DNA of 61,798 bases from Paracoccaceae bacterium. GTDB taxonomy: Bacteria > Pseudomonadota > Alphaproteobacteria > Rhodobacterales > Rhodobacteraceae. Position numbers and translations under genes: made by a program. Below, piece after piece: positions 1-7,845 of this stretch; the first letter of the stretch is position 1, and the number at the start of each line of letters is the position of its first letter. The notes under the pieces were generated by a model. That model did not search any database, had not been told where the DNA came from, and saw only the letters and a program-made list of their open reading frames with translations. The stretch is from contig CANNIA010000019.1 of the NCBI GenBank assembly GCA_947504705.1, positions 1 through 61,798 of the forward strand, read 5' to 3'.

Positions 1-603
1 GACCATGCAGTTCGAACGCCCTATGCTGGCGGTCAGCTTGCGCATGGCCTGGCTCATCAACCGGGCCTGAGAGCCCATCTGCATGTCGCCCATGTCGCCT
101 TCGATTTCCGACTTCGGAACCAGAGCGGCCACGCTATCGATCACGACAAGGCTGACAGCGCCCGAACGCACCAGCGTATCGACGATTTCCAGCGCCTGTT
201 CACCGGTGTCGGGCTGCGAGATCAGAAGCTCGTCAAGGTTGACGCCCAGCTTTTTGGCGTATTGCGGGTCAAGCGCGTGTTCGGCGTCGACAAAGGCGCA
301 GACGCCGCCTTTTTTCTGTTCCTCGGCCACGACATGCAGGGTCAGTGTGGTCTTGCCCGAAGATTCCGGCCCGTAGATTTCGATGATCCGTCCCTTTGGC
401 AGGCCACCGATTCCAAGCGCGATATCCAGTCCCAGCGAGCCGGTCGACGTGGCCTCGATATCCATCGCCGGGCTGTCGGCCCCAAGCCGCATGATCGAGC
501 CCTTGCCGAATTGCCGTTCAATCTGTGCAAGCGCGCTTTCCAGCGCCTTCGACTTGTCCATGTCCCGCTTGCTCCCAAGGTCGAAAAGGTTTGCCGTCGC
601 CAT
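1..603 (-). CDS. recA: Recombinase RecA (5' part, runs off window edge)
   Basis: First 201 codons of RecA, the ATP-dependent strand-exchange protein that also triggers LexA self-cleavage. The translation shows the Walker A motif GPESSGKT at residues 78-85, the following [10 protein letters not shown] segment, and a Walker B-like VVIDSVAAL near residues 153-161. The reading frame is open to base 1, so the C-terminal part lies outside the window. The ATG at 601-603 is preceded by AAGGAG at good spacing. An SOS box sits about 50 bp upstream (653-667), so LexA control is expected. The identification is certain; only the missing 3' end limits the entry. Confidence 0.97.
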   Translation of the reverse strand, partial: MATANLFDLGSKRDMDKSKALESALAQIERQFGKGSIMRLGADSPAMDIEATSTGSLGLDIALGIGGLPKGRIIEIYGPESSGKTTLTLHVVAEEQKKGGVCAFVDAEHALDPQYAKKLGVNLDELLISQPDTGEQALEIVDTLVRSGAVSLVVIDSVAALVPKSEIEGDMGDMQMGSQARLMSQAMRKLTASIGRSNCMV

Positions 604-652
604 GTCCGTCTCCTTATTTCATAGCCACCCACGGGCGGCAATCCTGCCATTT

Positions 653-667
653 GTTCCCTAAGTGTTC
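653..667. promoter_or_regulatory. LexA (SOS) box upstream of recA
   Basis: GTTC-CCTAAGT-GTTC, a perfect match to the direct-repeat operator GTTC-N7-GTTC known for alphaproteobacterial LexA (GAAC-N7-GAAC on the recA strand). It lies 50 bp upstream of the recA start codon, the usual place for this operator. Confidence 0.88.
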
Positions 668-805
668 CCCTATCTATGGGCACAAAAGAAGAACATTTCA
701 ATCAAATTCTCGCCCTGTCAGCTTTTGCCTGCTTTGGTTAAGGGATAGTTTAGATCGTCGGGCCAAATCGAGGCCTTGGGCGAAGATTCTAAAGGGAGCA
801 ACGGA

Positions 806-1408
806 ATGTTGGTGTTTTGGGAGCAGCGTCTGGCCTTTCTGGCCACGCCGAAGACAGGATCGACAGCGATTGCGGCGGCGCTCGAATCACTGGCGGCGGT
901 GTCGATCCAACGTCCGCCCCTGTTGAAACATACGACGGTGCATCGCTATCGGCGCTTTGTCGGGCCCTATCTGGAGGCGGCATCGAAGGATGAGTTCACT
1001 CTGGTCGCCCTGATGCGCGAGCCGAAGGACTGGCTGGGAAGCTGGTATCGGTTTCGCCAACGCGACGAGGTGGAGCCGGCGAAATCGACCAAGGGCATGA
1101 GTTTCGATGCCTTCGTGCAGGCCTGGTGTCAGGACCCGCGGCCGGACTTTGCGGATGTGGGCAGTCAGGGGCGGTTTCTGCGGCCGCGGCAAGACAAGGG
1201 TGTCGAACGCGGCGTGGACCGGCTGTTCCGCTATGAAGATATCGGAACTTTCGTCCAGTTTCTGGAAGACCGCCTTGGCTGCGAGATCATCTTGCCGCGC
1301 CTGAACGTCTCGCCCCCAGGTGCGACCGAGTTGTCGGCAGAGACCGGGGCCCTGCTCCGCGTTGCGGCGGCCGAGGATTACGCGCTTTATGCGACACTGG
1401 ACGGCTGA
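806..1408 (+). CDS. Sulfotransferase-family protein
   Basis: A 200-residue protein with an N-terminal TPKTGST segment (residues 14-20). This resembles the 5'-phosphosulfate-binding loop (PKTGST/PKSGTT) of PAPS-dependent sulfotransferases. A REPKDWLGSWYRF segment near residue 72 fits the 3'-phosphate-binding part of the family (R...S). Rhodobacterales carry many short genes of this type whose acceptor is unknown. The ATG at 806 was preferred over an upstream TTG at 776 because AGGGAG stands 7 nt before it. It is divergent from recA; the 200-bp gap holds both promoters. The family assignment rests on motifs only, and substrate and location cannot be read from the sequence. Confidence 0.75.
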   Translation: MLVFWEQRLAFLATPKTGSTAIAAALESLAAVSIQRPPLLKHTTVHRYRRFVGPYLEAASKDEFTLVALMREPKDWLGSWYRFRQRDEVEPAKSTKGMSFDAFVQAWCQDPRPDFADVGSQGRFLRPRQDKGVERGVDRLFRYEDIGTFVQFLEDRLGCEIILPRLNVSPPGATELSAETGALLRVAAAEDYALYATLDG

Positions 1409-1514
1409 GCGGGGCTTTGCCATTGCACCGGATCGGGCATGACAGGCGATTCGAAAGGCGATAGGTTGGCGGCAAGGGGCCCCGAGACCCCGACAGGCAA
1501 GAGAGGGCGGAGAG

Positions 1515-2084
1515 ATGACCGATATGAAGATGACGCGGCGCGGGCTGATCATGGGCGCAGGGGCCTTGACAGCGACGGCGGCGTTGGCGGGTTGTAACAA
1601 TGGGGTCGGGTCGAACGGCGGCGCGCAGATCGACGCCCGGGTCGATGCGACGCAGACCTACCTTTTCAGCCAATATCCCGGCACGCAGGATCTGGCTTCG
1701 CGGGCTGCGGGGGTCTTGTTCATGCCCTTGATGACCGAGGCGGGCTTTGGCATCGGCGGGGCTTTCGGGCGGGGGGCCTTGCGGATCCAGGGAGCGACGG
1801 TGGATTATTATTCGGCGGCCAAGGGGTCGTTCGGCATCCAGATCGGGGCGCAGCAGTATGCCCACGCCCTGTTCTTCATGACCCCCGAGGCGCTGGAACA
1901 GTTCCGCCGCTCGTCGGGCTGGGCGGCAAGCGCGGACGTGCGCTATGCGACCCCGGAACAAGGGGCCAGCATCGGCAAGGAATCCACCGAGCTTGACCCG
2001 GTGATCGCGCTGGTCTTCGGCCAGCAGGGGCTGATTGCCGGGGCGACGTTGAGCGGCGTGAAATATACTCGGATCATCCCGTAA
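1515..2084 (+). CDS. SYLF (Ysc84-like) domain lipoprotein
   Basis: A 189-residue protein. The N-terminus has twin arginines (TRRGLIMGAG), a hydrophobic stretch and a lipobox LAGC, so it is probably exported and lipid-anchored. The rest fits the SYLF/Ysc84 family: short glycine-rich strands (FGIGGAFGRGAL), a DYYSAAKGSFGIQIGAQ segment, and a C-terminal part predicted to be all beta (IALVFGQQGLIAGATL). In eukaryotes this domain binds phosphoinositides and actin; in bacteria its role is not settled. RBS GGAGAG precedes the ATG. An imperfect hairpin followed by TTTT (2084-2113) may terminate transcription. Confidence 0.8.
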   Translation: MTDMKMTRRGLIMGAGALTATAALAGCNNGVGSNGGAQIDARVDATQTYLFSQYPGTQDLASRAAGVLFMPLMTEAGFGIGGAFGRGALRIQGATVDYYSAAKGSFGIQIGAQQYAHALFFMTPEALEQFRRSSGWAASADVRYATPEQGASIGKESTELDPVIALVFGQQGLIAGATLSGVKYTRIIP

Positions 2085-2113
2085 GGGCTGCTGTCCACGC
2101 AGGACGGCCTTTT
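2084..2113 (+). terminator. Possible terminator after the SYLF gene
   Basis: Starts at the stop codon: GGGCTGCTGTCC, a short loop, then GGACGGCC followed by TTTT. The stem has mismatches, so the call is tentative. Confidence 0.45.
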
Positions 2114-2166
2114 CCGACCAAGTATTTTCAAGGGCTTGGGCGTGGGCGTTAGGGGTTTGTCAGGAT

Positions 2167-2193
2167 CTGATGCGGCAAAGAAGTCCGCATCAG
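2167..2193 (-). terminator. Hairpin directly after the RTX gene
   Basis: A 9-bp perfect stem CTGATGCGG/CCGCATCAG with a 9-nt loop begins 2 nt beyond the RTX stop codon. No T-run follows on the minus strand, so it may protect the 3' end rather than terminate on its own. Confidence 0.5.
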
Positions 2194-2195
2194 GG

Positions 2196-3803
2196 TTACG
2201 CCGCCAGCAACCAGTCTGACACAGTGCCAATGATCCCGGTCATGTATGCATGGATCGCGCCGGTGTCGACAATCTCTTTGCCGTCTGCCCCGCCAATCTC
2301 GCCACCGACGACATACCATCCAGCATTGTACCCCACGATTGAATCTTCATAGTCGCAGCTGAAATAATGCGCGCTGATCCACTCATTTTCGCCGATCTGG
2401 ACCCAGCCTGACGAGCCTTTAGCCTGCGATAGATCGTATTCGGTGTCATATTCACCGTTCCAACCCTCGCCGAACAAGCCGATCCCTTCAGCAAGCTTCC
2501 GGTTCACAACCGGTTCACCGTCGACTTCCTCCCAGCCAATCTCCTGCCCGGTGATGTAAGTCGTTTCGCCCACTTTGTACTCAAAGACGACGACCTCATC
2601 CTCGACAACCATGGCATTGGTAAACACTGGCCCGGCATAACCGCTGATGAAATCGGTGGTATCATAAGAGCCGATCTGTACTCCGTACCAATCAGGTGCG
2701 CCGAAGGTCGCGTCGCCAAGGAAATCGACCGTCGTGACGACTTCATAGTGATCGCCGGTTGAATCCGCGAAGTTGGCCAGAACGGGCTGACTGTAATCTT
2801 TAACCATGACGTCAAAGACACCTTCTACGCCATAATCAAGCTTGATGCGGTCGCCAGCATCGGGATTGAGGATCAGCAAATCGATAGCCGACCAGTCGAA
2901 ACTTTCGCCAAGGCCAAGCATGGACCGGTCGAAAAGATGGAAATTCTCGACTGTCAGGCCCGTGACCGTGGCGACCATCACGCCAAGAAAATTTGGAGAG
3001 ACTGCTAAGATCTCATCCGCCCCGCCCCCGCCCCAGATGGTGCGCAGGCCGTTGCCCTCGCCGAAGTCGAGGGTGAATGTGTCATTCCCCCCGCCCCCTG
3101 CCGCCATCTGTTCCTCGGCACCCCGGAAGACGATGCTGTCAGCGCCAAGCCCGCCGATCAAAACCTCCAGCGACTGGATGCCCATGTCGACGGTAACGCC
3201 ATCCTGCCCGACCGCGACCGCAACATCCCGGCCATCCCCGCCATTGACATTGGCGCCGTCCGCCGCGTCGAAGAATATGAAATCATCACCACCCTCGCCG
3301 AAGAGGGCGTCGGTGCCAGCGCCGCCAAAGATCACATCATTTGAACCTGTACCACTGACGGTATCGTTGCCAGCGCCCACCACATAGACCAGACCATTGT
3401 CAGTGTATTCACTTAGCGGGATGGGAAGATCAAGGCCCGGATCGGAGACATTTATTCCGATGCGTGAAATATAAGGACCGATTTCATCTGCGCCATCACT
3501 GCCGTAAAGAACAAGTTTGCCATCGCCTAGAGTTTTAATAGTTCCCTCGTCGAACAGCTCCTGAATGATCCCGCCCATTGCCTGCGAGATGGACAGAGGA
3601 TTGAGCACCGTTGAAAAGTCGTCAGCTCGCGCCACATCGGCATCAAAGCTCGCCTGTGTGTAGGTGTAGCTTGTTGCGGCGTCGAACTTCAATTCTACAG
3701 TGCTTCCAATTCTGCTCGGGTCGATAGCAGGTTCAAGGACAGCGTCGTTGCCAAGATTCGTGGTGCCATCCCCGCCGACAAAGTCAAAATCTGCCCCCCC
3801 CAT
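2196..3803 (-). CDS. RTX-repeat calcium-binding protein, C-terminal part (split by frameshift)
   Basis: A 535-codon frame carrying glycine- and aspartate-rich nonapeptides between residues about 143 and 180 (GAGNDTVSG, GGAGTDALF, GEGGDDFIF). These are typical of RTX proteins, which fold on binding calcium after type I secretion. More glycine/aspartate-rich repeats follow (GGLGADSIVF, GGGGNDTFTL). The last 250 residues are unlike anything I recognise. It is the continuation of the gene starting at 4284. Deleting one G from the G8 run at 3794-3801 joins ...FSLVIHGG to ADFDFVGG in one frame of about 695 residues. The apparent ATG at 3803 lies in that run and has no convincing RBS, so it is probably not a true start. 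Confidence 0.7.
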   Translation of the reverse strand: MGGADFDFVGGDGTTNLGNDAVLEPAIDPSRIGSTVELKFDAATSYTYTQASFDADVARADDFSTVLNPLSISQAMGGIIQELFDEGTIKTLGDGKLVLYGSDGADEIGPYISRIGINVSDPGLDLPIPLSEYTDNGLVYVVGAGNDTVSGTGSNDVIFGGAGTDALFGEGGDDFIFFDAADGANVNGGDGRDVAVAVGQDGVTVDMGIQSLEVLIGGLGADSIVFRGAEEQMAAGGGGNDTFTLDFGEGNGLRTIWGGGGADEILAVSPNFLGVMVATVTGLTVENFHLFDRSMLGLGESFDWSAIDLLILNPDAGDRIKLDYGVEGVFDVMVKDYSQPVLANFADSTGDHYEVVTTVDFLGDATFGAPDWYGVQIGSYDTTDFISGYAGPVFTNAMVVEDEVVVFEYKVGETTYITGQEIGWEEVDGEPVVNRKLAEGIGLFGEGWNGEYDTEYDLSQAKGSSGWVQIGENEWISAHYFSCDYEDSIVGYNAGWYVVGGEIGGADGKEIVDTGAIHAYMTGIIGTVSDWLLAA

Positions 3804-4284
3804 GGATCACCAGAGAGAAATTCTCGATCTCGATGCGACCATCTGGATGGATGGTGAAGCGAGCATCTTCGCTGATGGTGAATGAAATATTTCCGTAAAT
3901 GTACGTACGCGCGGCGTAATCGTCGTAATCATCGTAAATCCATTTGTTATCAACAGCGATGAAGAAGGCCCCAAAGCCATATATCGCGTTGAGCTGCGAC
4001 TTTGACATGGAGACGATGCCGGTCTCCGGATCCTTGAAATTGTCGAACATACCCGCTGCATTGTCAGCTATTCCGGTGTCAAAGAACTTGTCGATCAGCG
4101 GACTGTTCGATGCGACAACAAATCGCCCTGCCCCGGTTTCCGCGTCTAGAAATTCATCCGTGGAGATGGAGATGGGGTCGCGCACCCGCGCCTTTGTCAG
4201 TTCGGAATCAACAAAACTCTCCGGCGGCGTGTCCGATCCATACAGAAACATCGACGTGACTTGGTGAATTGTGGGCAGCGTCAT
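3784..4284 (-). CDS. RTX-repeat protein, N-terminal part (ends at frameshift)
   Basis: A 166-codon frame ending in HGGGRF-stop just after a run of eight G. The protein is acidic with few basic residues, has no Sec signal peptide, and begins MTLPTIHQVTSMFLYG. That fits a type I secretion substrate whose signal is C-terminal. A GAGGAG RBS overlaps the stop codon of the upstream gene (start-stop gap 10 nt), so the two are one transcript. Composition is less GC-rich than the neighbouring core genes. Read it with the 2196-3803 frame as a single gene of about 695 residues, either broken, phase-variable, or carrying a sequencing error. Confidence 0.65.
   Translation of the reverse strand: MTLPTIHQVTSMFLYGSDTPPESFVDSELTKARVRDPISISTDEFLDAETGAGRFVVASNSPLIDKFFDTGIADNAAGMFDNFKDPETGIVSMSKSQLNAIYGFGAFFIAVDNKWIYDDYDDYAARTYIYGNISFTISEDARFTIHPDGRIEIENFSLVIHGGGRF
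3794..3801 (-). repeat. G8 homopolymer at the RTX frameshift
   Basis: Eight C on the plus strand (G8 on the coding strand). With seven G the two RTX frames fuse and the join HGGADFDF reads naturally; with eight the N-terminal part ends after 166 codons. A second run, C9 at 4829-4837, lies about 50 bp upstream of the first gene of the same transcript. Confidence 0.7.
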
Positions 4285-4294
4285 ATTTATCTCC

Positions 4295-4777
4295 TCAATC
4301 GTCAGACATTATGAACACGGGGTAGCCGCATGCGTTAAGGGCATAGGACTGCCAGGTATAGAAGATGCGTCCGGCATACTGACCGGAACGGGCCCGATCC
4401 CCTATCCTTGCATATGCGAATCCGCCAAAATTATCGCCCAATTGCTCTCGTAGATCGGGGGCACGATGGGACTCGTGATCTTCATAGGCAATCCAGCAGC
4501 AATCTGGCTGGGCCACCAACACGGCTTCAGGATCATCGACCGTTAAAGGCGGCCCATCCGCTGAAGTGGGATCGCCATTTGCCTCGATTACTGGCCGTAT
4601 CTCTGAATGAGTGCTGATCAAGAAGGCCAATGCCTTGAAAAGCTTCTCATCATCAGGCGGCTGGGGGTCGCAAGCGGGAACAGTTGCGGCTGGTGCAAGA
4701 GGCAGGGGATTGTAGCCGTCCGCCGCCGCGCTCGCGGCAACTACCACCATTGCCAGCGTCACCCCTCTCAGCCACAT
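4295..4777 (-). CDS. Secreted protein of unknown function
   Basis: A 160-residue protein with a signal peptide (MWLRGVTLAMVVVAASAAADG). The mature part has four cysteines (PACDP, DCCW, NACGY) and aromatic residues near the C-terminus, suggesting a disulfide-bonded periplasmic or extracellular domain. I do not recognise the family. The ATG at 4777 was chosen because it gives a clean signal peptide and is preceded by GTGAGG; a frame start further upstream (4852) would add 25 unlikely residues across a C9 run. It lies 10 nt upstream of the RTX gene, so an accessory role in that locus is possible but unproven. Confidence 0.6.
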   Translation of the reverse strand: MWLRGVTLAMVVVAASAAADGYNPLPLAPAATVPACDPQPPDDEKLFKALAFLISTHSEIRPVIEANGDPTSADGPPLTVDDPEAVLVAQPDCCWIAYEDHESHRAPDLREQLGDNFGGFAYARIGDRARSGQYAGRIFYTWQSYALNACGYPVFIMSDD

Positions 4778-4828
4778 ATTCCTCACCCCGCGAATCGCGC
4801 TTCGGTTGCATTCAATAGAGGGAGTACA

Positions 4829-4837
4829 CCCCCCCCC
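4829..4837. repeat. C9 homopolymer in the leader of the RTX operon
   Basis: Nine C on the plus strand, 52-60 bp upstream of the ATG at 4777, where a promoter or leader would lie. Slippage here could alter promoter spacing. This is an inference: runs of seven to eight C also occur in intact genes of this window. Confidence 0.5.
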
Positions 4838-4897
4838 GTGCGGCGATGGCAAGGGGGCGCGAGGAGCGGATTGCGGCGCGACGGGATACCGCGTCGA

Positions 4898-5110
4898 TCA
4901 CCTGCCCGCCGCCGACGCCCCGCCGACGCCCCGGTTGGCATCCTTTGCCGCCCCAAGCCATTGGATGACGTTTCCGTCGGCCAAGTTGCCGAAGGCGTCG
5001 GGCAGCTGGACAAAGAAGTGAAGAAGATCATAGATATCGGCGAAACGCGTTGGAGAGGTGTCATCGACCGCGTCCAAGAGATCAACCTGCTCTTGTGTCA
5101 ATAAAAACAT
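4898..5110 (-). CDS. Small protein of unknown function
   Basis: A 70-residue frame beginning MFLLTQEQVDLLDAVDD. AAGGAG stands 8 nt before the ATG at 5108-5110, which supports translation. The first 50 residues look like a folded helical domain rich in leucine, aspartate and phenylalanine. The last 15 (GVGGASAAGR) are low-complexity and may be read-through of non-coding DNA, so the gene could be a 3'-truncated remnant. It is the first frame of the leftward run 5110-2196. No family is recognised. Confidence 0.45.
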   Translation of the reverse strand: MFLLTQEQVDLLDAVDDTSPTRFADIYDLLHFFVQLPDAFGNLADGNVIQWLGAAKDANRGVGGASAAGR

Positions 5111-5208
5111 GTTCAATGCTCCTTGAGAATCTTTACCTATGGTTGCGTCTTACTGGCAGCGCACAATCTGTCCAGCATTTTGAGTTACTTGCACGTGGCC
5201 CTGAGAGA

Positions 5209-5883
5209 ATGAAAATGATCAAATACCTGACCTTGGTTTGCCTCTGTGCCACCCTGCTGGCCTGCCCGGTCTTGGCGCAGACAGTGGACCTTGCCACCCG
5301 AACCTTCTGGATCGGCGAACGACCCAGGACCATGGATGTCGACTCACCCTTTGTCGCCTTGCTCGACATCGACTGGATCGACGAGATTCTGGGCGACGAG
5401 CCCGTCTTCAAGCATGCCGCCCTTCAGATCGAGCAAGAAATGGGCATAGATGGCACCCATTCGGTGGCTCGGTCTGTGGCACATTTGCTCCCCGGGGAAG
5501 TAGAACTTGACCCGGACGCCTTGCCGCCCCAGTTCCGAATTCCTGGCTACAAGATCTACGGCGACCCAAGAGACAAGAAAGTCAGTCCGGTCTAAATTCC
5601 GGAAGATCCAGATGCAGGTTACAAGGTGAGTTGTGGTTGGGTGGTCGGAGAAGACAGGTTCTCCGGGTGTTCAATCTATGCCACCTACGCCCCCGACGAC
5701 AACATCCGGCTGAAGGCGCGACTGTACTTCCCACCCGATCCGGCTGATCAACCGACCCGCTTCCATGACGTGGTCGAGCGCCTGCGCGAGGTTGCGTATT
5801 GCCTGGATGTGACAGACAAACTGGTTGACGTTCCCACGGTTTATCCCGACTTGAAAGGATGCAGGCCAGAGCCGGTGTCCTGA
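5209..5883 (+). pseudogene. Secreted protein of unknown function, interrupted by in-frame TAA
   Basis: One frame of 225 codons with a TAA at 5593-5595 (codon 129). Downstream of the stop the same frame stays open and protein-like to 5883 (IPEDPDAGYKVSCGWVVGED...), so this is one gene with a nonsense change rather than two genes. The N-terminus is a signal peptide (MIKYLTLVCLCATLLACPVLAQ) with ATG at 5209 or 5215. The distal half has cysteines (VSCGW, SGCSIY, AYCLD, KGCRPE) that suggest disulfides. A one-base change from CAA to TAA would explain the stop. The gene is divergent from the small frame at 5110. Function is unknown. Confidence 0.55.
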
Positions 5884-5960
5884 GATCGCGGTCGCAGGTT
5901 GCGTAAGATCATCAAGCGCAAGCGCGACCGATCTACTTTCTTCGCCGGATCAGGCTGGAG

Positions 5961-6173
5961 GTGTCGCCCCGGCCGCCGCTGCATGATTTCTTCATGACTC
6001 GCTATACCGAGGCCAATGCCGCAGAAATCGCGACCTTCATCGCGGCGCTGGCGGGCAAGGGCAAGGCGGAACCCACCGGCGAAGACGGGCTGATCGCGCT
6101 GGCGCTTGCCGACGCGGCAGTGAAGTCCGCGGTCGAAATGCGGGTGGTCACCGTGGCCGAAGTCATGGGCTAG
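5961..6173 (+). pseudogene. C-terminal remnant of an inositol 2-dehydrogenase (Gfo/Idh/MocA family)
   Basis: About 70 codons whose translation, with HDFFMTRYTEANAAEIATF and a C-terminal GEDGLIALALADAA stretch, matches the C-terminal end of myo-inositol 2-dehydrogenase/IolG-type oxidoreductases. There a conserved F..RY.EA precedes an E..F helix. The NAD-binding Rossmann half (about 260 residues) is absent. The DNA upstream is the unrelated gene ending at 5883, so a deletion or insertion removed the 5' part. The stop codon overlaps the stop of convergent trmJ, which suggests the 3' neighbourhood is original. The fragment marks the right edge of the accessory block 2.2-5.9 kb. Confidence 0.65.
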
Positions 6174-6916
6174 GGGCTTTGGTCCTTCCGGTTCTTCAGC
6201 GTCCAGGCGATCTGCCGCAGCATGCCGTGGAAAGTTTGCACTTCGGCGCGGGTCAAACCCAGGCGACCCCACATGTTGCGCAGGTTCGCCTTCATCCCCT
6301 TGGCTTTCGTTTCCGGAAAGAAAAACCCGGCAGCGTCCAACCGTTCTTCGAAATGATCCGCCAGCCGGTCCACGTCTTCCCGGCTGGCGAACTCGGTCCG
6401 CGCCAGTTCCATCACACTGGCCGGAGCCTCTGACCCCTGCCGCTGCCATTCATAGCCCAGCAGCATGACGCATTGCCCAAGGTTCAACGAGGGGAAATCG
6501 GGATTGACCGGCACGGTCACAATCGCATTGGCTCGGACGATGTCGTCATTTTCCAACCCTGCGCGTTCCGGTCCAAACAGAACACCGACCTTCTTCCCCT
6601 CGGCCCCCATCGCCCGGGCCATTTCCATCGCGCGTTCCGGGGTGACCACCTCTTTCACCAACTCGCGCCCCCGCGCCGTGGTGGCAAAGACGAAATCGCA
6701 ATCGGCAATCGCCCCGGGCAGGTCGGCAAACAACCCTGCATGATCCAGCAACCTCGCGGCCCCCGAAGCCATCGCCACGGCCTTCGGGTTCGGCCAGCCG
6801 TCGCGCGGCCCGACAATGCGCATCCGCTCCAGCCCGAAGTTCAGCATCGCCCGGGCCGCTGCCCCGATGTTCTCGCCCATCTGCGGCCGAACCAGAATGA
6901 AAACCGGAGGGATCAT
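6170..6916 (-). CDS. trmJ: tRNA (cytidine/uridine-32-2'-O)-methyltransferase TrmJ
   Basis: A 248-residue SPOUT methyltransferase that uses SAM to 2'-O-methylate nucleotide 32 in the anticodon loop of several tRNAs. Family motifs are present: NIGAAARAMLNFG (residues 16-28), FGPERAGLEN (114-123) and PSLNLGQCV (142-150) forming the trefoil-knot SAM site. A C-terminal helical extension of about 90 residues is usual for TrmJ. The ATG at 6914-6916 has AAGGTGG upstream; a longer frame to 7111 lacks homologous character. It is convergent with the inositol-dehydrogenase remnant (stops overlap). Confidence 0.9.
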   Translation of the reverse strand: MIPPVFILVRPQMGENIGAAARAMLNFGLERMRIVGPRDGWPNPKAVAMASGAARLLDHAGLFADLPGAIADCDFVFATTARGRELVKEVVTPERAMEMARAMGAEGKKVGVLFGPERAGLENDDIVRANAIVTVPVNPDFPSLNLGQCVMLLGYEWQRQGSEAPASVMELARTEFASREDVDRLADHFEERLDAAGFFFPETKAKGMKANLRNMWGRLGLTRAEVQTFHGMLRQIAWTLKNRKDQSP

Positions 6917-7198
6917 GTGCCACCTTTGCGAAACCTGTCGCGCCAGATAGGCTAGGCTTGGCCCCCAGACAAGGAAAGCCTCGGGGAGAGCCTCAAGGAA
7001 AGCATCATGGCCTATGACCCCGGCCTTGCCCAAATCCTGCTTGGTGGCCGGGATCTCGCTTGACGACAGCGTGATGGCCGCACGTCGCGCCCCGTGTTCT
7101 GGCTTTGGCACGGGCCAAGGTCCGAAGCTTGCCGCCCAAGGTAGCCAAGCCGAAGAAAGGCTGATAGAGCGGCCAAGATACCAGACCCGGAGCCCGAA
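6917..7198. other. Intergenic region between trmJ and the thiE-like gene
   Basis: A 282-bp divergent spacer. It contains an 18-codon frame at 7007-7063 (MAYDPGLAQILLGG...), preceded by AAGGAAAGC. Its first residues resemble the start of TfoX-N/Sxy-like proteins, so it may be the stump of a deleted gene. This is suggestive only. No riboswitch was recognised despite the thiamine-type gene downstream. Confidence 0.3.
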
Positions 7199-7819
7199 AT
7201 GGCCGCTGACGACCGCCCGCAGATCACCCTCATCTCGCCGCCCTCATTTGACGCCGAGGTGTTTTCCGACCGCATCGCCCGTGTGCTGGACGGGGCCGAG
7301 ATCGCCTGCCTGCGGCTGTCGCTTGGGACCAAAGACGAAGACATCCTGATGCGCGCCGCCGATGCTGCCCGCTTGGTCGCGCATGAGCGTGACGTGGCGG
7401 TGGTGATCGACAACCATCTGATCCTTGCCGAACGGCTTGGCCTTGACGGCGTGCATCTGACGGACGGAGCACGCTCGGTCCGGAAAGCCCGCAAGGACCT
7501 TGGCGCCGATGCCATCGTGGGGGCCTTCTGCGGTGCCAGCAAGCACGAAGGCATGTCAGCAGGCGAAGCGGCGGCGGATTATGTGGCGTTTGGCCCGATT
7601 GGCGAAACCCGGCTGGGCGACGGAAGCAGCGTGCCATTTGACGTCTTCGAATGGTGGTCGGAAGTGATCGAGGTTCCCGTCATCGCAGAAGGTGCCTTGA
7701 CTGCGGAACTCGTTGAGCGCTTTGGCCCGGTCACCGATTTCTTTGCCGTGGGCGAGGAAATCTGGGGCACTGATGACCCACTTGCCGCGCTGAAGGCCCT
7801 GCTTGCGCCGCTGGGTTAA
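7199..7819 (+). CDS. Thiamine-phosphate synthase family protein (ThiE/TenI-like)
   Basis: A 206-residue TIM-barrel protein of the TMP-TENI superfamily. Strand-loop signatures are in order: ACLRLSL near residue 36, VVIDNHLILAERLGLDGVHL (residues 67-86), AIVGAFCGAS, and the phosphate-loop segment ADYVAFGPI (about 125-133). True ThiE couples the hydroxymethylpyrimidine and thiazole phosphates. In Rhodobacterales this stand-alone, divergent paralogue is common and may not be the housekeeping enzyme; no other thiamine genes are adjacent. ATG at 7199 is chosen because the protein starts properly there; the RBS is weak. Confidence 0.75.
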   Translation: MAADDRPQITLISPPSFDAEVFSDRIARVLDGAEIACLRLSLGTKDEDILMRAADAARLVAHERDVAVVIDNHLILAERLGLDGVHLTDGARSVRKARKDLGADAIVGAFCGASKHEGMSAGEAAADYVAFGPIGETRLGDGSSVPFDVFEWWSEVIEVPVIAEGALTAELVERFGPVTDFFAVGEEIWGTDDPLAALKALLAPLG

Positions 7820-7829
7820 GTTAAGGTCG

Positions 7830-7843
7830 CGGGCTGAAGCCCG
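7830..7843. repeat. Small hairpin between convergent thiE-like gene and olsA
   Basis: CGGGC-TGAA-GCCCG, immediately followed by GCCTACG. It sits between two converging genes and can end transcription on either side or belong to a dispersed palindromic repeat. Confidence 0.45.
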
Positions 7844-7845
7844 GC

